The notes under the pieces are model-generated. The model had not been told where the DNA came from and searched no databases. It saw nothing but the letters and a program-made list of their open reading frames with translations. DNA of 64,000 bases from Symbiodinium natans (lineage: Eukaryota; Sar; Dinophyceae; Suessiales; Symbiodiniaceae): the NCBI GenBank assembly GCA_905221605.1, contig CAJNDS010002293.1, positions 172,501-236,500 of the forward strand, given 5' to 3'. Shown here piece after piece: positions 22,686 through 32,482 of the stretch. The stretch's first letter is position 1. The number at the start of each line of letters is the position of its first letter. The translations under genes and the position numbers were made by a program.

Positions 22686-22724
22686 CGGGCTTATGGGGCT
22701 TAAGAGGGGGCTTGGGAGTGAGAG

Positions 22725-22825
22725 GGTTTAGGGTTTAGGGTTTAGGGTTTAGGGTTTAGGGTTTAGGGTTTAGGGTTTAGGGTTTAGGGTTTAGGGTTTA
22801 GGGTTTAGGGTTTAGGGTTTAGGGT
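22725..22825 (+). repeat. TTTAGGG array (about 14 units)
   Basis: A perfect array between two exon-like segments on the minus strand. Confidence 0.95.
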
Positions 22826-22841
22826 GCTTCCGGGGTTTCGA

Positions 22842-22932
22842 AGGTAAAGTAGGCTCGGTTGGGGTAGCTTGCACCATGCCCGACAGGAAGCCTCAAATTC
22901 ATAGAGCCGTAACCCCAAGTCGTTCGCCCCGA
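22842..22932 (-). CDS. Exon-like segment, unknown protein
   Basis: Minus-strand frame NDLGLRLYEFEASCRAWCKL is open across the segment. Upstream in sense it is followed by unique sequence, and downstream by a long CCCTAAA array in sense. No family is recognised. Confidence 0.35.
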
Positions 22933-23859
22933 CTTATTTAGGGCACTTAATACCCTACCTCTAACTACCCCTAAACCTTCAAGTAGCCCTAAACCCTAAA
23001 AGCCCCGAATCCCACCGCCTCCTGGCAATGCGGCAGAACAAGGACCTGGCCATGCGGAACTGTCCAGGGAGAGAGGCCGTTTGGGGAGGCCGGGGGCGGG
23101 GGGGGGACCGTAAACCCTGAACCCTAAACCCTAAACCCTAGCCCTAAACCCTAAACCCTAAAAACCCTAAAAACCCTATAGACACTAAACCCTGAGCCCC
23201 GCCCCTGACAACGCGCAAGAGTCTTGCCCAAGGGTGGGGGGGGGGGGGGGGGTTGGGGGGGGCGAAGCGGGAAGAGAAGGCGCGCGTTCGACGTGTGGCT
23301 TTGGGAATTGGGAATGGTTTGGGTTTAGGGTTTAGCATAAACCCTAAACCCTAAACCCTTCGGTTATAGGGTGTCGGGTCGAGGGTTGAAACCCTGAGCC
23401 CTGAACCCTGTAAGCCCTGAACGGCAGTCCCGCAGACTCTTCAGCACCTTTTTGGTATGCTGTGCCGCTAGGCGCCGCTGTCCCGTTCCCACCCTTCCCT
23501 TGCCCAGAGACTCTTATGGAATTGCACAGGGGTTGGAATTCGGGTTTGGGGTTTCGGTTCTAGTTTAGGGTTGCGGGCCCACTACGAAAAACCACGACAT
23601 GCAGGTTTCGGGCGCCTAGTTCCACGATGATGCTGTAAGTGGGCCCCCCCCTTGGTTAATTAGCGCATTCGCTGGCGCCTCTCTCCCCGCTTTATAAGAG
23701 GATGAAGGGGCCCAAACCGTGAAGTCGAAAGGGACGCTTCCGGAGCAACAGCATCTGTACACTATACAGGTCGCCACCTCACAACTTTACAACTTTACAG
23801 ACCACGTCTATGGCTGCACAGTATCGCTGTGATACAGGTGACGAAATACTAAAATGGTG

Positions 23860-23978
23860 AATTATCCCCCTGGTTCTTAGTAGGGAATGAAGGAATGAGG
23901 GCCCTGTATAATCCCTTAAAGGGTAAAAGTAGGGCCCTCATCTTCCCTCATTCCCTACGAAGAACCAGGGAGCTATTC
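23860..23978. mobile_element. Family C inverted-repeat element, copy 1
   Basis: Ends CTGGTTCTTAGTAGGGAATG and CATTCCCTACGAAGAACCAG are nearly perfect inverted repeats. The inner arms GAGGGCCCT and AGGGCCCTC extend the palindrome, so the whole element can fold into one hairpin. Related copies are at 38017, 49521 and 53891. Confidence 0.85.
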
Positions 23979-24058
23979 CTACACCATCAGCCCAGCAAGC
24001 ATTCACGTGGGATTGTCACGGGCAGATCTCCCCCAGCCTCCCTGTCCTAACACCTTCT

Positions 24059-24355
24059 TCATGGGACTTCTTCACTGCAGGGGTCTTGGGGCTTCTCCGC
24101 AAACTGGAAGCTGTACCCTGGGCAGCCCGAGCAACAGAAGCAGATGAGCAAGCAGGCCATCACCACCGCGAAGCTTCCGGCGAAGAGGATGATGAAGCAG
24201 GCTGTCGCATCCACACCCAGGAATTCTGCAGGGATGCTCCAATGTGGAGTGCTGCCACCGACACCGCAGAAGCCTGTGGCGTCAACCTGACACGCAATGC
24301 CTTCTCCACGACAGCTGCAGATTGAGCCGCCATACCATTCACACCTGCCCCCGAC
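24059..24355 (-). CDS. C-terminal exon of a Cys-rich one-pass membrane protein
   Basis: After the acceptor GTGTTTGCAG the minus strand is open for about 98 codons to TGA at 24059. The first 50 residues are Cys- and Gly-rich (RCEWYGGSICSC, FCGVGG), consistent with a disulphide-bonded outer domain. A clear hydrophobic segment follows (ACFIILFAGSFAVVMACLLI), then a short Cys-rich and acidic tail ending SEEVP. This reads as a type I membrane protein end. A further exon-like stretch (ETVQGTELGCCMAAMATSL) lies upstream at about 24470-24545. The protein family is not recognised. Confidence 0.55.
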   Translation of the reverse strand, partial: VGGRCEWYGGSICSCRGEGIACQVDATGFCGVGGSTPHWSIPAEFLGVDATACFIILFAGSFAVVMACLLICFCCSGCPGYSFQFAEKPQDPCSEEVP

Positions 24356-25008
24356 TGCAAACACGATGAGGTTGGCCTACCCAAACCCGGGCTATTGAAG
24401 GCTTTTGGGGAGTTTAGGGTTGAGGGCTTCCGTGGGTTGAGGACAATAAGGCAAGATGCGGGCCGCTACAGCCGGTCAGGGAAGTGGCCATTGCAGCCAT
24501 ACAGCAGCCCAGTTCCGTGCCCTGGACGGTCTCCACCAGGTCCTTAAGAGTCAAGATTCATGCGGAGGGGGGGGGGGGGCTTCTGAAAATGGGGGGTGGC
24601 ACCTGTTGGGGAGATTGTTTCCAGAATAAGGAGTATAGCATCTTGGGGCATGTTAGGGGGTACCCCTCTTTTAAAAAATGCCCATTTAGGAATGGCTTGG
24701 GAGGTTCGTCGCTCAGGAGTATTCATGTTTCTCACCCCAAATCCCTAAACCCTAAACCCTAAACCCATGCCGGAATTGCATTCGGAGGCAGGCGATCTAC
24801 ATGGCCGCTGTGAAGCAGCTGAGTTAAAAGGCATCACTCCTAGGGGAACTAAAGGGTGACCTTCGGGCTTCGGGATTCTCAAGGGAACATGGGACCCCAA
24901 AAAGGGGGTTTAGGGTTTAGGGTTTGGGGTTTGGGGCTTGGGGTTTGGGGTTTGGGGTTTGGGGTTTAGGGTTTAATTTAGGGTTTAGGGTTGAGGGTCT
25001 CTTACTAC

Positions 25009-25061
25009 TAAGACGAACGTTGTGACCATGCTCCAGTCCTTCCACAAGATCAAGGCCGACG
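25009..25061 (+). CDS. Short plus-strand exon with GT donor
   Basis: The plus strand encodes TKTNVVTMLQSFHKIKAD and ends GCCGACG|GTGAGC, a good donor. TTTAGGG sequence precedes it and CCCTAAA follows at about 25096. It is one of few exon-like segments that read better on the plus strand here. Confidence 0.4.
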
Positions 25062-25965
25062 GTGAGCGACAGTTGTGCAACACGTGATTGAGCTACCCTA
25101 AACCCTAAACCCTAAACCCTTAGGGCACCTCAAACCATGACACCAACCTCATGCCAAGCTGGTGAATGCAGGAAGAGAGCACAAACCAGCTCTTAATCTC
25201 AACTCCGGTGTATCCCTGCCTTCACTGAATGGGCTATGGAGCCCTCTTGAAACCTCTCGGCCCCAAGAGACAAAAGGCAAGGCTCACTTGCGGCCACGTG
25301 GGCCATCAGCGCAAGGAGGGCGAGAGCCATGGCGCGGAGGGAAGTTGGCTTGCTGCAGCCGGCAAGAAACTTCGCCGAGCGAGACGCTCAGACTTAGAAG
25401 CTAGGCTTAGCCCCCCCCCCCCCCCCCCCCCCCCCACCCCCCACCCCTGTTTGGATACCTTAAGGCCCTAAACCCTGAACCCTAAACCCCAAACCCTAAA
25501 CCCTCGTTCCTAAACTGTTGGGAGATGTGGATCCCGAACCCCTGATTTCAAACAGAGGTCTTCAGGGAGGGCTCGGTTGCGTTCCCGAAATCTGATAAAG
25601 CTAGGGGGCTTTAAGGTTTAGGGTGGACAGGCTTACCCTAAGCTTTCCGATGCCCCAAAGCCCAAAAATCCGCCCCCAAAGCCGAAAAGACCTCAGCAGC
25701 CCCACAAACCCTAAACTCAAAACCACCCCCCCCCCCCCTCCCCCCAAAAAAAAAAAGAAGCCCCTAAAAAGCCCAAAAGCCCTAAACCCTAAATACCAAA
25801 ACCCTAAACCGTAAACCTGAACCCTAAACCCCAAACCCTAAACCCTAAGCCCCAAACCCCACACCCCCTAAACTCTAAAGGGTGCGCATGGCATGGGAGT
25901 CCCTATCCCTTTGTGCCCTAAACCCTAAACGCTAAATCCTAAACCCTAAACCGGCGGGGGGGTTC

Positions 25966-26015
25966 TTTTTTTTAAAAGGTGTGGCTCGGACGCTTTTTTT
26001 TAAAAGGTGTGGCTC
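25966..26015 (+). repeat. Left terminal repeat pair of the satellite island
   Basis: Two direct copies of TTTTAAAAGGTGTGGCTC, the first preceded by GGGGGGGTTC. Inverted relatives are at 28855-28908. Confidence 0.85.
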
Positions 26016-26020
26016 AGCTT

Positions 26021-26660
26021 GGCTTCGCAAATACTGTAAAAAGCAGCACTTCTGCGTTTAGAGAGGCTGCAAATACTGTAAATAGCAGCATTTCTGCGTT
26101 GTCAGAGGCTTCAAATATTTCAAATGGCAGCATTTCTGCGTTGTCAGAGGCTTCAAATACTGTAAATAGCAGCATTTCTGCGTTGTCAGAGGCTGCAAAT
26201 ACTGTAAATAGCAGCATTTCTGCGTTGTCAGAGGCTGCAAATTCTGCACCAATACTATAAATAGCTGCATTTCTGCGTTGTCAGAGGCTTCAAATACTGT
26301 AAATAGCAGCATTTCTGCGTTGTCAGAAGCTTCCAAGACTGTAAATAGCAGCATTTCTGTGTTGTCAGCGGCTTCCAATACTGTAAATAGCAGCATTTCT
26401 GCGTCAGAGGCTTCAAGTACTGCAAATAGCAGAGTTTCTGCGTTGCGTTGGCTGCAAATACTGTACGTAGCAGCATTTCTGACATCAAATGTATATAGCA
26501 GCATTTCTGGGTTTTTCAGACGCTGCAACGAAGGGCATAAATCGCAGCATTACTGTGTTTTCAGAGGCTTCAGATACTGTAAATGGCAGCATTTCTGCGT
26601 TGTCAGACACTGCAAATACTGTAAATAGCAGCATTTCTGTGTTTTCAGAGGTTGGATATA
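26021..26660 (+). repeat. 42-bp satellite (about 15 units)
   Basis: The unit contains AATACTGTAAATAGCAGCAT and TTCTGCGTTGTCAGAGGCT. The period of 42 is divisible by three, so every frame without a stop in the unit stays open: a 14-residue repeat (NTVNSSISALSE...) on the plus strand and others on the minus strand. Units drift at the right end (26440 onward). No start context, signal or flanking exon supports translation. Confidence 0.9.
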
Positions 26661-26895
26661 AATCATATGCTCTTATATAAACATGTAAAGATAAATAAAT
26701 AATATATATACATATATATATATATACAGTTATTTGTTGATTTATATTTATTATTTCAAAATTGTATACGATAATATGCTATTTAGTATTGTATATATAT
26801 ATATAGATATATAATACACTATCTATCTATATATATATATGTATATGTATATGTATATGTAAATGCAAATGTAAATGTAAATGTAAATGTATATG
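26661..26895. repeat. AT-rich microsatellite zone
   Basis: Runs of (TA)n, (TATC)n near 26820 and (TGTATA)n or (TGTAAA)n from 26840 to 26895. No gene is seen. Confidence 0.85.
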
Positions 26896-28380
26896 TAAAA
26901 GCGGGGGGTTGGGGGGGGCGCAGCCCCCCCCCCCATTTGCAAACTCAATGCTTGCATGTAGGTTTCAAGATTCATATGCTTTGAAGCAAGCTTGCACGGC
27001 TTAAAAAAGCAGGGGGGTTGGGGGGGGCACAGCCCCCCCCCCATTTGCAAACTCAATGCTTGCATGATGGGTTTCAAAAAGATTCATATGCTTTGAAACA
27101 AGCTTGCACGGCTTAAAAAAGCGGGGGGGTTGGGGGGGGCACAGCCCCCCCCATTTGCAAACTCAATGCTTGCATGATGGGTTTCAAAAAGATTCATATG
27201 CTTTGAAACAAGCTTGCACGGCTTAAAAAAGCGGGGGGGTTGGGGGGGGCGCAGCCCCCCCCATTTGCAAACTCAATGCTTGCATGATGGGTTTCAAAAA
27301 GATTCATATGCTTTGAAGCAAGCTTGCACGGCTAAAAAAAAGCGGGGGGGTTGGGGGGGGCGCAGCCCCCCCCATTTGCAAACTCAATGCTTGCATGATG
27401 GGTTTCAAAAAGATTCATATGCTTTAAAACAAGCTTGCACGGCTTAAAAAAGTGGGGGGGTTGGGGGGGGCGCAGCCCCCCCCATTTGCAAACTCAATGC
27501 TTGCATGTAGGTTTCAAGATTCATATGCTTTGAAGCAAGCTTGCACGGCTTAAAAAAAGCGGGGGGGTTGGGGGGGGCGCAGCCCCCCCCATTTGCAAAC
27601 TCAATGCTTGCATGTAGGTTTCAAGATTCATATGCTTTGAAGCAAGCTTGCACAGCTCAAAAAAGCGGGGGGTTGGTGGGGCGCAGCCCCCCCCATTTGC
27701 AAACTCAATGCTTGCATGATGGGTTTCAAAAAGATTCATATGCTTTAAAACAAGCTTGCACGGCTTAAAAAAAGTGGGGGGGTTGGGGGGGGCGCAGACC
27801 CCCCCATTTGCAAACTCAATGCTTGCATGTAGGTTTCAAGATTCATATGCTTTGAAGCAAGCTTGCACGGCTAAAAAAAGCGGGGGGGTTGGGGGGGGGG
27901 TGGGGGCGCAACCCCCCCCCCCTTTGCAAACATCAATGCTTGCATTGGAGGGGTGTCAAACAGATTCATATGCTTGGAAGCAAGCTTGCAAGGCTAAAAA
28001 AAAGCGGGGGGGGGTTGGCGGGGCGCAGCCCCCCCATGTTGCAAACTCAGTGCTTGCATGATGGGTTTCAAGATCATATGCTTTGAAGCAAGCTTGCACG
28101 GCTTAAAAAAAGGGGGGTGTTGGGGGGGCGCAGCCCCCCCATTTGCAAACTTAATGCTTGCATGATGGGTTTCAAGATTCATATGCTTTGAAGCAAGCTT
28201 GCACGGCTTAAAAAAGCGGGGGGGTTGGGGGGGGCGCAGCCCCCCCCCATTTGCAAACTCAATGCTTGCATGATGGGTTTCAAGATTCATATGCATTGAA
28301 GCAAGCTTGCACGGCTTAAAAAAGCGGGGGTTGCACGGCTTCAAACGCGGGGGGCTTGGGGAGGGGGGGGCGCAGCCCCT
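26896..28380 (+). repeat. 110-bp satellite (about 13 units)
   Basis: Each unit has a G-run/C-run hairpin (GGGGGGTTGGGGGGGG, GCGCAG, CCCCCCCC), then CATTTGCAAACTCAATGCTT, GATTCATATGCTTTGAAGC and the palindrome GCAAGCTTGC, ending CACGGCTTAAAAAA. Units start near 26900, 27010, 27121, 27231, 27343, 27452, 27559 and onward. Length differences come from homopolymers and from GATGGGTTTCAAAAAGATT versus GTAGGTTTCAAGATT variants. Confidence 0.95.
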
Positions 28381-28384
28381 CCAT

Positions 28385-28481
28385 TTTATAGTATATGCTA
28401 TGTACTGTATGTTATACATATATAATATATATAATATATAATATATAATATATAATATATTATATATTATATATATATATA

Positions 28482-28512
<31 letters not shown>
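28385..28512. repeat. TA-rich palindromic stretch
   Basis: Long (TA)n and ATAATAT runs. It is open in one minus-strand frame only by chance. Confidence 0.85.
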
Positions 28513-28579
28513 CACATTGCAAACTATATATTTTACGGTATATGATGTATTATATCATAAATTAAGATCAGGGATTGCG

Positions 28580-28842
28580 AGACCACAGGACGAGAGGACC
28601 GCAGAACCAGAGGACCACGGGGACGGGACCAAGGGGACCACGGGACCAGGGGACCAGAGGACTGCGGGACCAAGGGAACAACAGGACCAGGGGAGCAGAG
28701 GACCACGGGACCAAACGACGGGACCAAGGGGACCACGGGACCAGGGGACCAGAGGACCAGGGGACCAGAGGACCAGGGGACCAGAGGACCAGGGGACCAG
28801 AGGACCAGGGGACCAGAGGACCAGGGGACCAGAGGACCGGGG
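28580..28842 (+). repeat. GGACCAGGGGACCAGA minisatellite (16-bp unit)
   Basis: A divergent left half (GGACCACGGGACCAGG variants) leads into about seven identical 16-bp units from 28735, then a G-run. It is open in nearly all frames, so the many proteins read from it are artefacts. Confidence 0.95.
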
Positions 28843-28854
28843 GGGGGGGGGGAT

Positions 28855-28908
28855 GAGCCACACCTTTTAAAAAAAGGAGGCCCGAGCCACACCTTTTATA
28901 AAAAAAAA
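28855..28908 (-). repeat. Right terminal repeat pair of the satellite island
   Basis: GAGCCACACCTTTTAAAA occurs twice (28855 and 28884, the second as TTTTATAAAA), the inverted form of the left pair. Confidence 0.85.
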
Positions 28909-29121
28909 CCCCTGGCCCCCCTAAACCCTAAACCCTAAACCCTAAACCCTAAACCCTAAACCCTAAACCCTAAACCCTAAACCCCAACCCCCAAGCCCTT
29001 AACCGCCTGGAGCCCCTTTGCTGCTACTCCCGCCTTGAAATGCGCCAGCGTCTCAGCCCCCTAGGTTCATGGAAGGTTGGGCATGACTGGGGTCTAGGGT
29101 TTAGGGTTTAGGGTTTAGGGT

Positions 29122-29222
29122 TCTTGTTTGCCACTTCTCGATTTGTGCGTGTCATCCTTGCGAAAAGGGCCATGCTAATCTTCTCTGTATCGTTCCAGTT
29201 TTATCGGATGATCCCCGAAGGT
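29122..29222 (-). ncRNA. U6: U6 spliceosomal snRNA copy
   Basis: The minus strand reads CTTCGGGGATCATCCGATAA, then AACTGGAACGATACAGAGAA, GATTAGCATGGCCC and GCAAGGATGACACGCA. These hold the invariant U6 elements: the 5' stem region, the ACAGAGA box that pairs with the 5' splice site (29182-29188), the AGC triad (29174-29176) and the internal stem-loop. The loop side reads CCCTTTTCGCAAGG, a small change from the usual CCCCTGCGCAAGG. The 3' end runs into CAAACAAGAACCCTAAACCC, without the T-run expected for RNA polymerase III termination. The copy sits between telomere-like tracts on both sides. Identity as U6 is secure, but activity is uncertain. Confidence 0.9.
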
Positions 29223-29447
29223 TTCGGGTTTAGGGTTTAGGCTTCAAGGCTTAAGGCTTAGGGCTTAGGGTTTAGGGATTAGGGTTCAGGCTTCTCCGGT
29301 GGCTATGTACTAAGCTGCTGGCGACAGGGTCGAGCTCATCCAGCGAGGCCGTCCCAGATTCGTCCTGTCCAAGCTCTTTAAAAGGCTTTCTGCGGCCACG
29401 AGCACAAGGAAGAGGTCCACCCCAAAAGAGGAAGTACAACAACTAAA

Positions 29448-29584
29448 CTCCCCTTATAGAACATCAATAAAAATAGCAATGCTTAATATCCTCTTGGGTT
29501 TTATACCAAAAAAATGGTTCAAATAACATGCTTCATATCCTCTTGGGGTTTATACCAAAAAAATGGTTCCCAAGGGAGATATAG
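29448..29584. mobile_element. Family D introner-like element, copy 1
   Basis: Starts CTAAACTCCCCTTATAGAAC and ends GGTTCCCAAGGGAGATATAG. The inner block TTAATATCCTCTTGGGTTTT is repeated once more (about 29530-29575), so this copy is internally duplicated. It matches 50574-50677, which is an intron. Flanking ACAAC on both sides may be a target-site duplication. Confidence 0.8.
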
Positions 29585-29764
29585 ACAACAGCAGACGGTC
29601 CTTATCCAAAGCTCTCCACAAGTCCTTCGCTTCACGGGAAAATCCAAGCCTCAGATGCAACGCAGGAATGCAAAGATCCGGACCATGTGGAGTTCCCTCG
29701 CTCACACATGTATTTCGATCTGCACCCTAAACCCTAAACCCTTAACCCTAAACCCACCGCACGT

Positions 29765-29837
29765 TCACGGGCCCATCTCGCCCATCTCCTCAGGGCGCTG
29801 CTTCGCGGCTTCGCGCAAGAACTTGACCTTTGCGATC
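29765..29837 (-). CDS. Terminal exon, unknown protein
   Basis: Acceptor GCATCTCAG|G opens KVKFLREAAKQRPEEMGEMG to a TGA at 29765-29767. A CCCTAAA tract follows in plus orientation to the left (29724-29755). It may be the 3' exon of the minus-strand gene whose further exons lie at 29981-31146. Confidence 0.45.
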
Positions 29838-29980
29838 CTGAGATGCACTATAGTTCTGATGCCCTGACGCAGCCCAAAGATGTCTAAGGTCTGGCAAGTA
29901 TTTACAGGGCTTGTTCATAATCACCTGTTCTTCATCCTCTTCCAAAAAAAAGGCGATCTTACAAGGAGGAGCCCCCCCAT

Positions 29981-30115
29981 TTAAGTGCCCATAAGTGCTG
30001 GGATGCTGCAAAGCGTCGACATTGCATCGTTTACAGTCAGATCTTGCCTCCAAGCCCGGACGAGGTTGCCGTGCTTCTTTCGCATGAACCTCCGCCAGCT
30101 GGGGCACTTGCACTT
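29981..30115 (-). CDS. Exon resembling a dinoflagellate EF-hand-repeat module
   Basis: After GTCTAAG the minus strand encodes KCPSWRRFMRKKHGNLVRAW and RQDLTVNDAMSTLCSIPAL, ending at TAA 29981-29983. The pattern [KR]-[KY]-H-G-x-L-x-R-A-W-R resembles the start of EF-hand-like repeat units that I recall as common in dinoflagellate proteins. That family match is from memory and unverified. A donor before the stop could join it to 29765-29837. Confidence 0.5.
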   Translation of the reverse strand, partial: KCKCPSWRRFMRKKHGNLVRAWRQDLTVNDAMSTLCSIPALMGT

Positions 30116-30251
30116 AGACTGAGGCCATGCCAGGAGGGACCCCTAAACCGTGTAAATTTAACTAAACCCTGAACCCTGAACCCTGAACCCTAAACCCTAA
30201 ACCCTAAACCCTAAACCCTGAACCCTGAACCCTGAACCCCGAACTTCCGAA

Positions 30252-30352
30252 GCCGTCTCCTTCTCACGCCAAGAGGCGTCTTGAAGTTTTCGAAGCACTT
30301 CGCCACCAGGAAAGGGTTGGTGCCTTGACGGGATTTCAGCGCCTCATTTCAG
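30252..30352 (-). CDS. Exon-like segment, unknown protein
   Basis: The minus strand encodes EALKSRQGTNPFLVAKCFEN and FKTPLGVRRRRLRK. An in-frame stop precedes it, so an acceptor (AATGAG|G or nearby) is needed. CCCTAAA tracts lie on either side. Confidence 0.45.
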
Positions 30353-30380
30353 GGCATCAGACAGAAAGCGGAACCCTAAA

Positions 30381-30499
30381 CAAAGGCCCTAAACCCTAAA
30401 CCCTAAACCCTAAACCCTAAACCCTAAACCCTAAACCCTAAACCCTAAACCCTAAACCCTAAACCCTAAACCCTAAACCCTAAACCCTAAACCCTAAAC
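30381..30499 (-). repeat. CCCTAAA array (about 15 units)
   Basis: A perfect array between two minus-strand exon-like segments. Read in the sense of those exons it is TTTAGGG and begins exactly at the end of the segment 30500-30620. Confidence 0.95.
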
Positions 30500-30620
30500 C
30501 GCAACGATGTGGTCCTCAGCCACAACCCGTTTTCATCCGCGGACGAGAGGCAAACCACTGCTTCGACTTCTGCTTTGCGACCCTCTTCCGGTTTGCTCGC
30601 CTGGCAGCAGCGCTGGAGAA
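30500..30620 (-). CDS. Exon ending in a telomere-repeat GT donor
   Basis: The minus strand encodes KPEEGRKAEVEAVVCLSSAD and ENGLWLRTTSL, then meets GCG|GTTTAGGG. It is bracketed by CCCTAAA (left) and TTTAGGG (right, from 30641). Joining phase to the next exon could not be confirmed. Confidence 0.45.
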
Positions 30621-31001
30621 GGTTAGGCCTAGGGTCTAGGGAGGGTTTAGGGTTTAGGGTTTAGGGTTTAGGCTTTCGGGTTTAGGGTTTGGGGTTTAGG
30701 GCTACACTTTCCTGCCTTTCCTCCAATCAGGTATTGACGTTGTTGACAGCAGGTCCGCCCCACTTTTGGCGAAGGTCAATCTCATGTAAGCCCCCCATGT
30801 CCCGAGTTAGCTGCAAGGGCCAGCTTTCCACAAGTGAGGTCTACGAAGCAAAGTTTCGGATGTCGCTCTCCCTCTCGGGTCTTGTGTACGTGCCTCAGCT
30901 CGACGCCAAACCAATCTGTTCCTCCGCAGGGTGGGCCATGCCACGTGGCTCTGCATCACCCCAGGATTTAGGGTTTAGGGAAAAGGGGTTTAGGGTCTAG
31001 C

Positions 31002-31146
31002 TTGCCGTTCTTGCTACACTCCTCAGCACTTTCGCAAAGCGCTGGCTTGGAAGAAGCAACGTGCCCTCTCCTGGCCCATCGCGTTCGGAGTGCCGCAGCA
31101 TCTCGTCCGTGGCATCTCTCAAGGTTATCCAGATCTCATCTAGGTC
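31002..31146 (-). CDS. Exon, unknown helical protein
   Basis: Acceptor GCATACAG|GAC starts DLDEIWITLRDATDEMLRH, followed by TLLLPSQRFAKVLRSVART, open for 48 codons. A strongly protein-like, alpha-helical composition. No named domain is recognised. The order with 30500-30620 and 30252-30352 suggests one gene. Confidence 0.5.
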
Positions 31147-31438
31147 CTGTATGCAATGTTCTCACAGAAGTCACATGAAACAATAGTTGAAAACAGGCAA
31201 GTTTGTGCCGTTTCCAAACGACTCAGTTTCTCCTCAAAAGGCAGACCTGGGGGGAGGAATCGGGAAGTTGCAAAACCTAAGCTTGCACGTCCCCCAACGC
31301 AGTAAGAACCCACAGTTCAGCACAGTACACGTGGACCATGACCGTGGTGTCTGCCCTGAAGCCCCTGAAGCCCTGCTTCTGCCTTCGTGCGTCTCCACCC
31401 AACAGCCTTTGGAATGAAACCTAAAAAGGGTTTATGGT

Positions 31439-31583
31439 TCACGCATTTTTCACAGGCATGAATATGACGATCCGCAGGGAACGCTCTCCACAAAATCCCA
31501 CAAGCAGCTGGCAGTGGCCTTGTCTTCCCCTGGCCATCCCGAATTGATCATACCGAGCAGGAACTCGACCTGCGCACTCTCTC
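31439..31583 (-). CDS. Terminal exon, unknown protein
   Basis: The minus strand is open for about 48 codons to a TGA at 31439-31441, with QLLVGFCGERSLRIVIFMPV near the end. The C-terminal beta-like pattern is plausible. No family is recognised. Confidence 0.35.
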
Positions 31584-31901
31584 GGGGCCTATATCAACCT
31601 TAACCCCAAACCCATCGGGCGAACGGGGCGAGGGGCCTGCGGCCTACAGCAAGCGGGCAGCAAGCTGCGCCGTCCGAAAGTCTTTTGGGCCGTGCTTCTG
31701 GCGGTCCAGGGACAGGGTTTGGGGTTTCGACTCTTGCACTTCTTGAGACCGGGGCTTACTAAGGGCGCCATAAATCTTCTTGAACCCCAAGCCCTATAAA
31801 CCCTTTTGCAACGAGCTTGGCCCTATAAACCCTAAACCCTAAACCCTTTTTTTCGCTTGGGCCGTCGGCCGGGGAAAGCCCAAACCCTAAGCCCTACACA
31901 C

Positions 31902-31972
31902 CTTGGAGAGCGCTTCCACTCGCGGCTTCTTCTTGTTGGTGTCCAGCATCCCGGGGTCACTGGCAACAGCAG
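31902..31972 (-). CDS. Exon with consensus GT donor
   Basis: The minus strand encodes VAAVASDPGMLDTNKKKPRV, then ALSK|GTGTGTAGGG. The donor is unambiguous. The protein is not recognised. Confidence 0.5.
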
Positions 31973-32482
31973 CCACAGGGGTTAGGGATAGGTTTAGGGG
32001 CCCGATAAAACTTGGATTTTTATGGCTTGATAAGGATAATATAGGGAAACAGGGGGCTTTCTGACGCCAAACGTCCTTCGAAGTTGTATCCTCACCCTAA
32101 ACCCTAAACCCTAAACCCTAAACCCTAAACCCTAAACCCTAAACTCGAAGCACCAGCTGGGAATTCATCCGCGGCACTCCATGGCAGTGGCCAGTGCGGA
32201 GAGCTGCCTGAGAATGAAACACCCCAACTTACCCTGAGAAAAGTTTAGGGTTTAGGGTTTAGGGTTTAGGGTTTAGGGTTTAGGGTTTAGGGTTTAGGGT
32301 TTAGGGTTTAGGGTTTAGGGTCAAAGGACCCCATTCACGGGTTTCCGTCACCCAAATATTATATACACAAGGCTTGCAGGGTCTTTTGAAGCCACATGAC
32401 CCTAAACACTGAGCCCGAAAGGTTTCCAGCCTGATTTTTTCAACTCTGGCTGCTACAGTAACCGTATCCAATTAGCCCTCCT

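Larger units (their letters stand above)
25966..28908. mobile_element. Satellite island bounded by doubled inverted repeats
   Basis: The motif TTTTAAAAGGTGTGGCTC occurs twice on the left (25966-25987 and 25994-26015), 28 bp apart. Its reverse complement occurs twice on the right (28855-28875 and 28884-28908), 29 bp apart. Between them lie a 42-bp satellite, AT-rich microsatellites, a 110-bp satellite, another TA-rich stretch and a 16-bp minisatellite, with no TTTAGGG tract. Telomere-like tracts resume at once outside both ends. The symmetry points to one mobile or duplicated unit. No protein gene is seen inside. Confidence 0.75.

Noticed and set aside
26896-28380. CRISPR array
   Set aside because: The whole 110-bp unit is repeated, without variable spacers, and no cas genes are present.
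27214-28515. Repeat proteins with Trp-Gly-Gly or Ala-Pro-Pro blocks
   Set aside because: They follow the 110-bp satellite and change frame with each homopolymer length change.
28533-28892. Pro/Gly/Trp-rich and Arg/Gly-rich proteins on both strands
   Set aside because: They arise from the 16-bp GGACCAGGGGACCAGA minisatellite, which is stop-free in nearly all frames.
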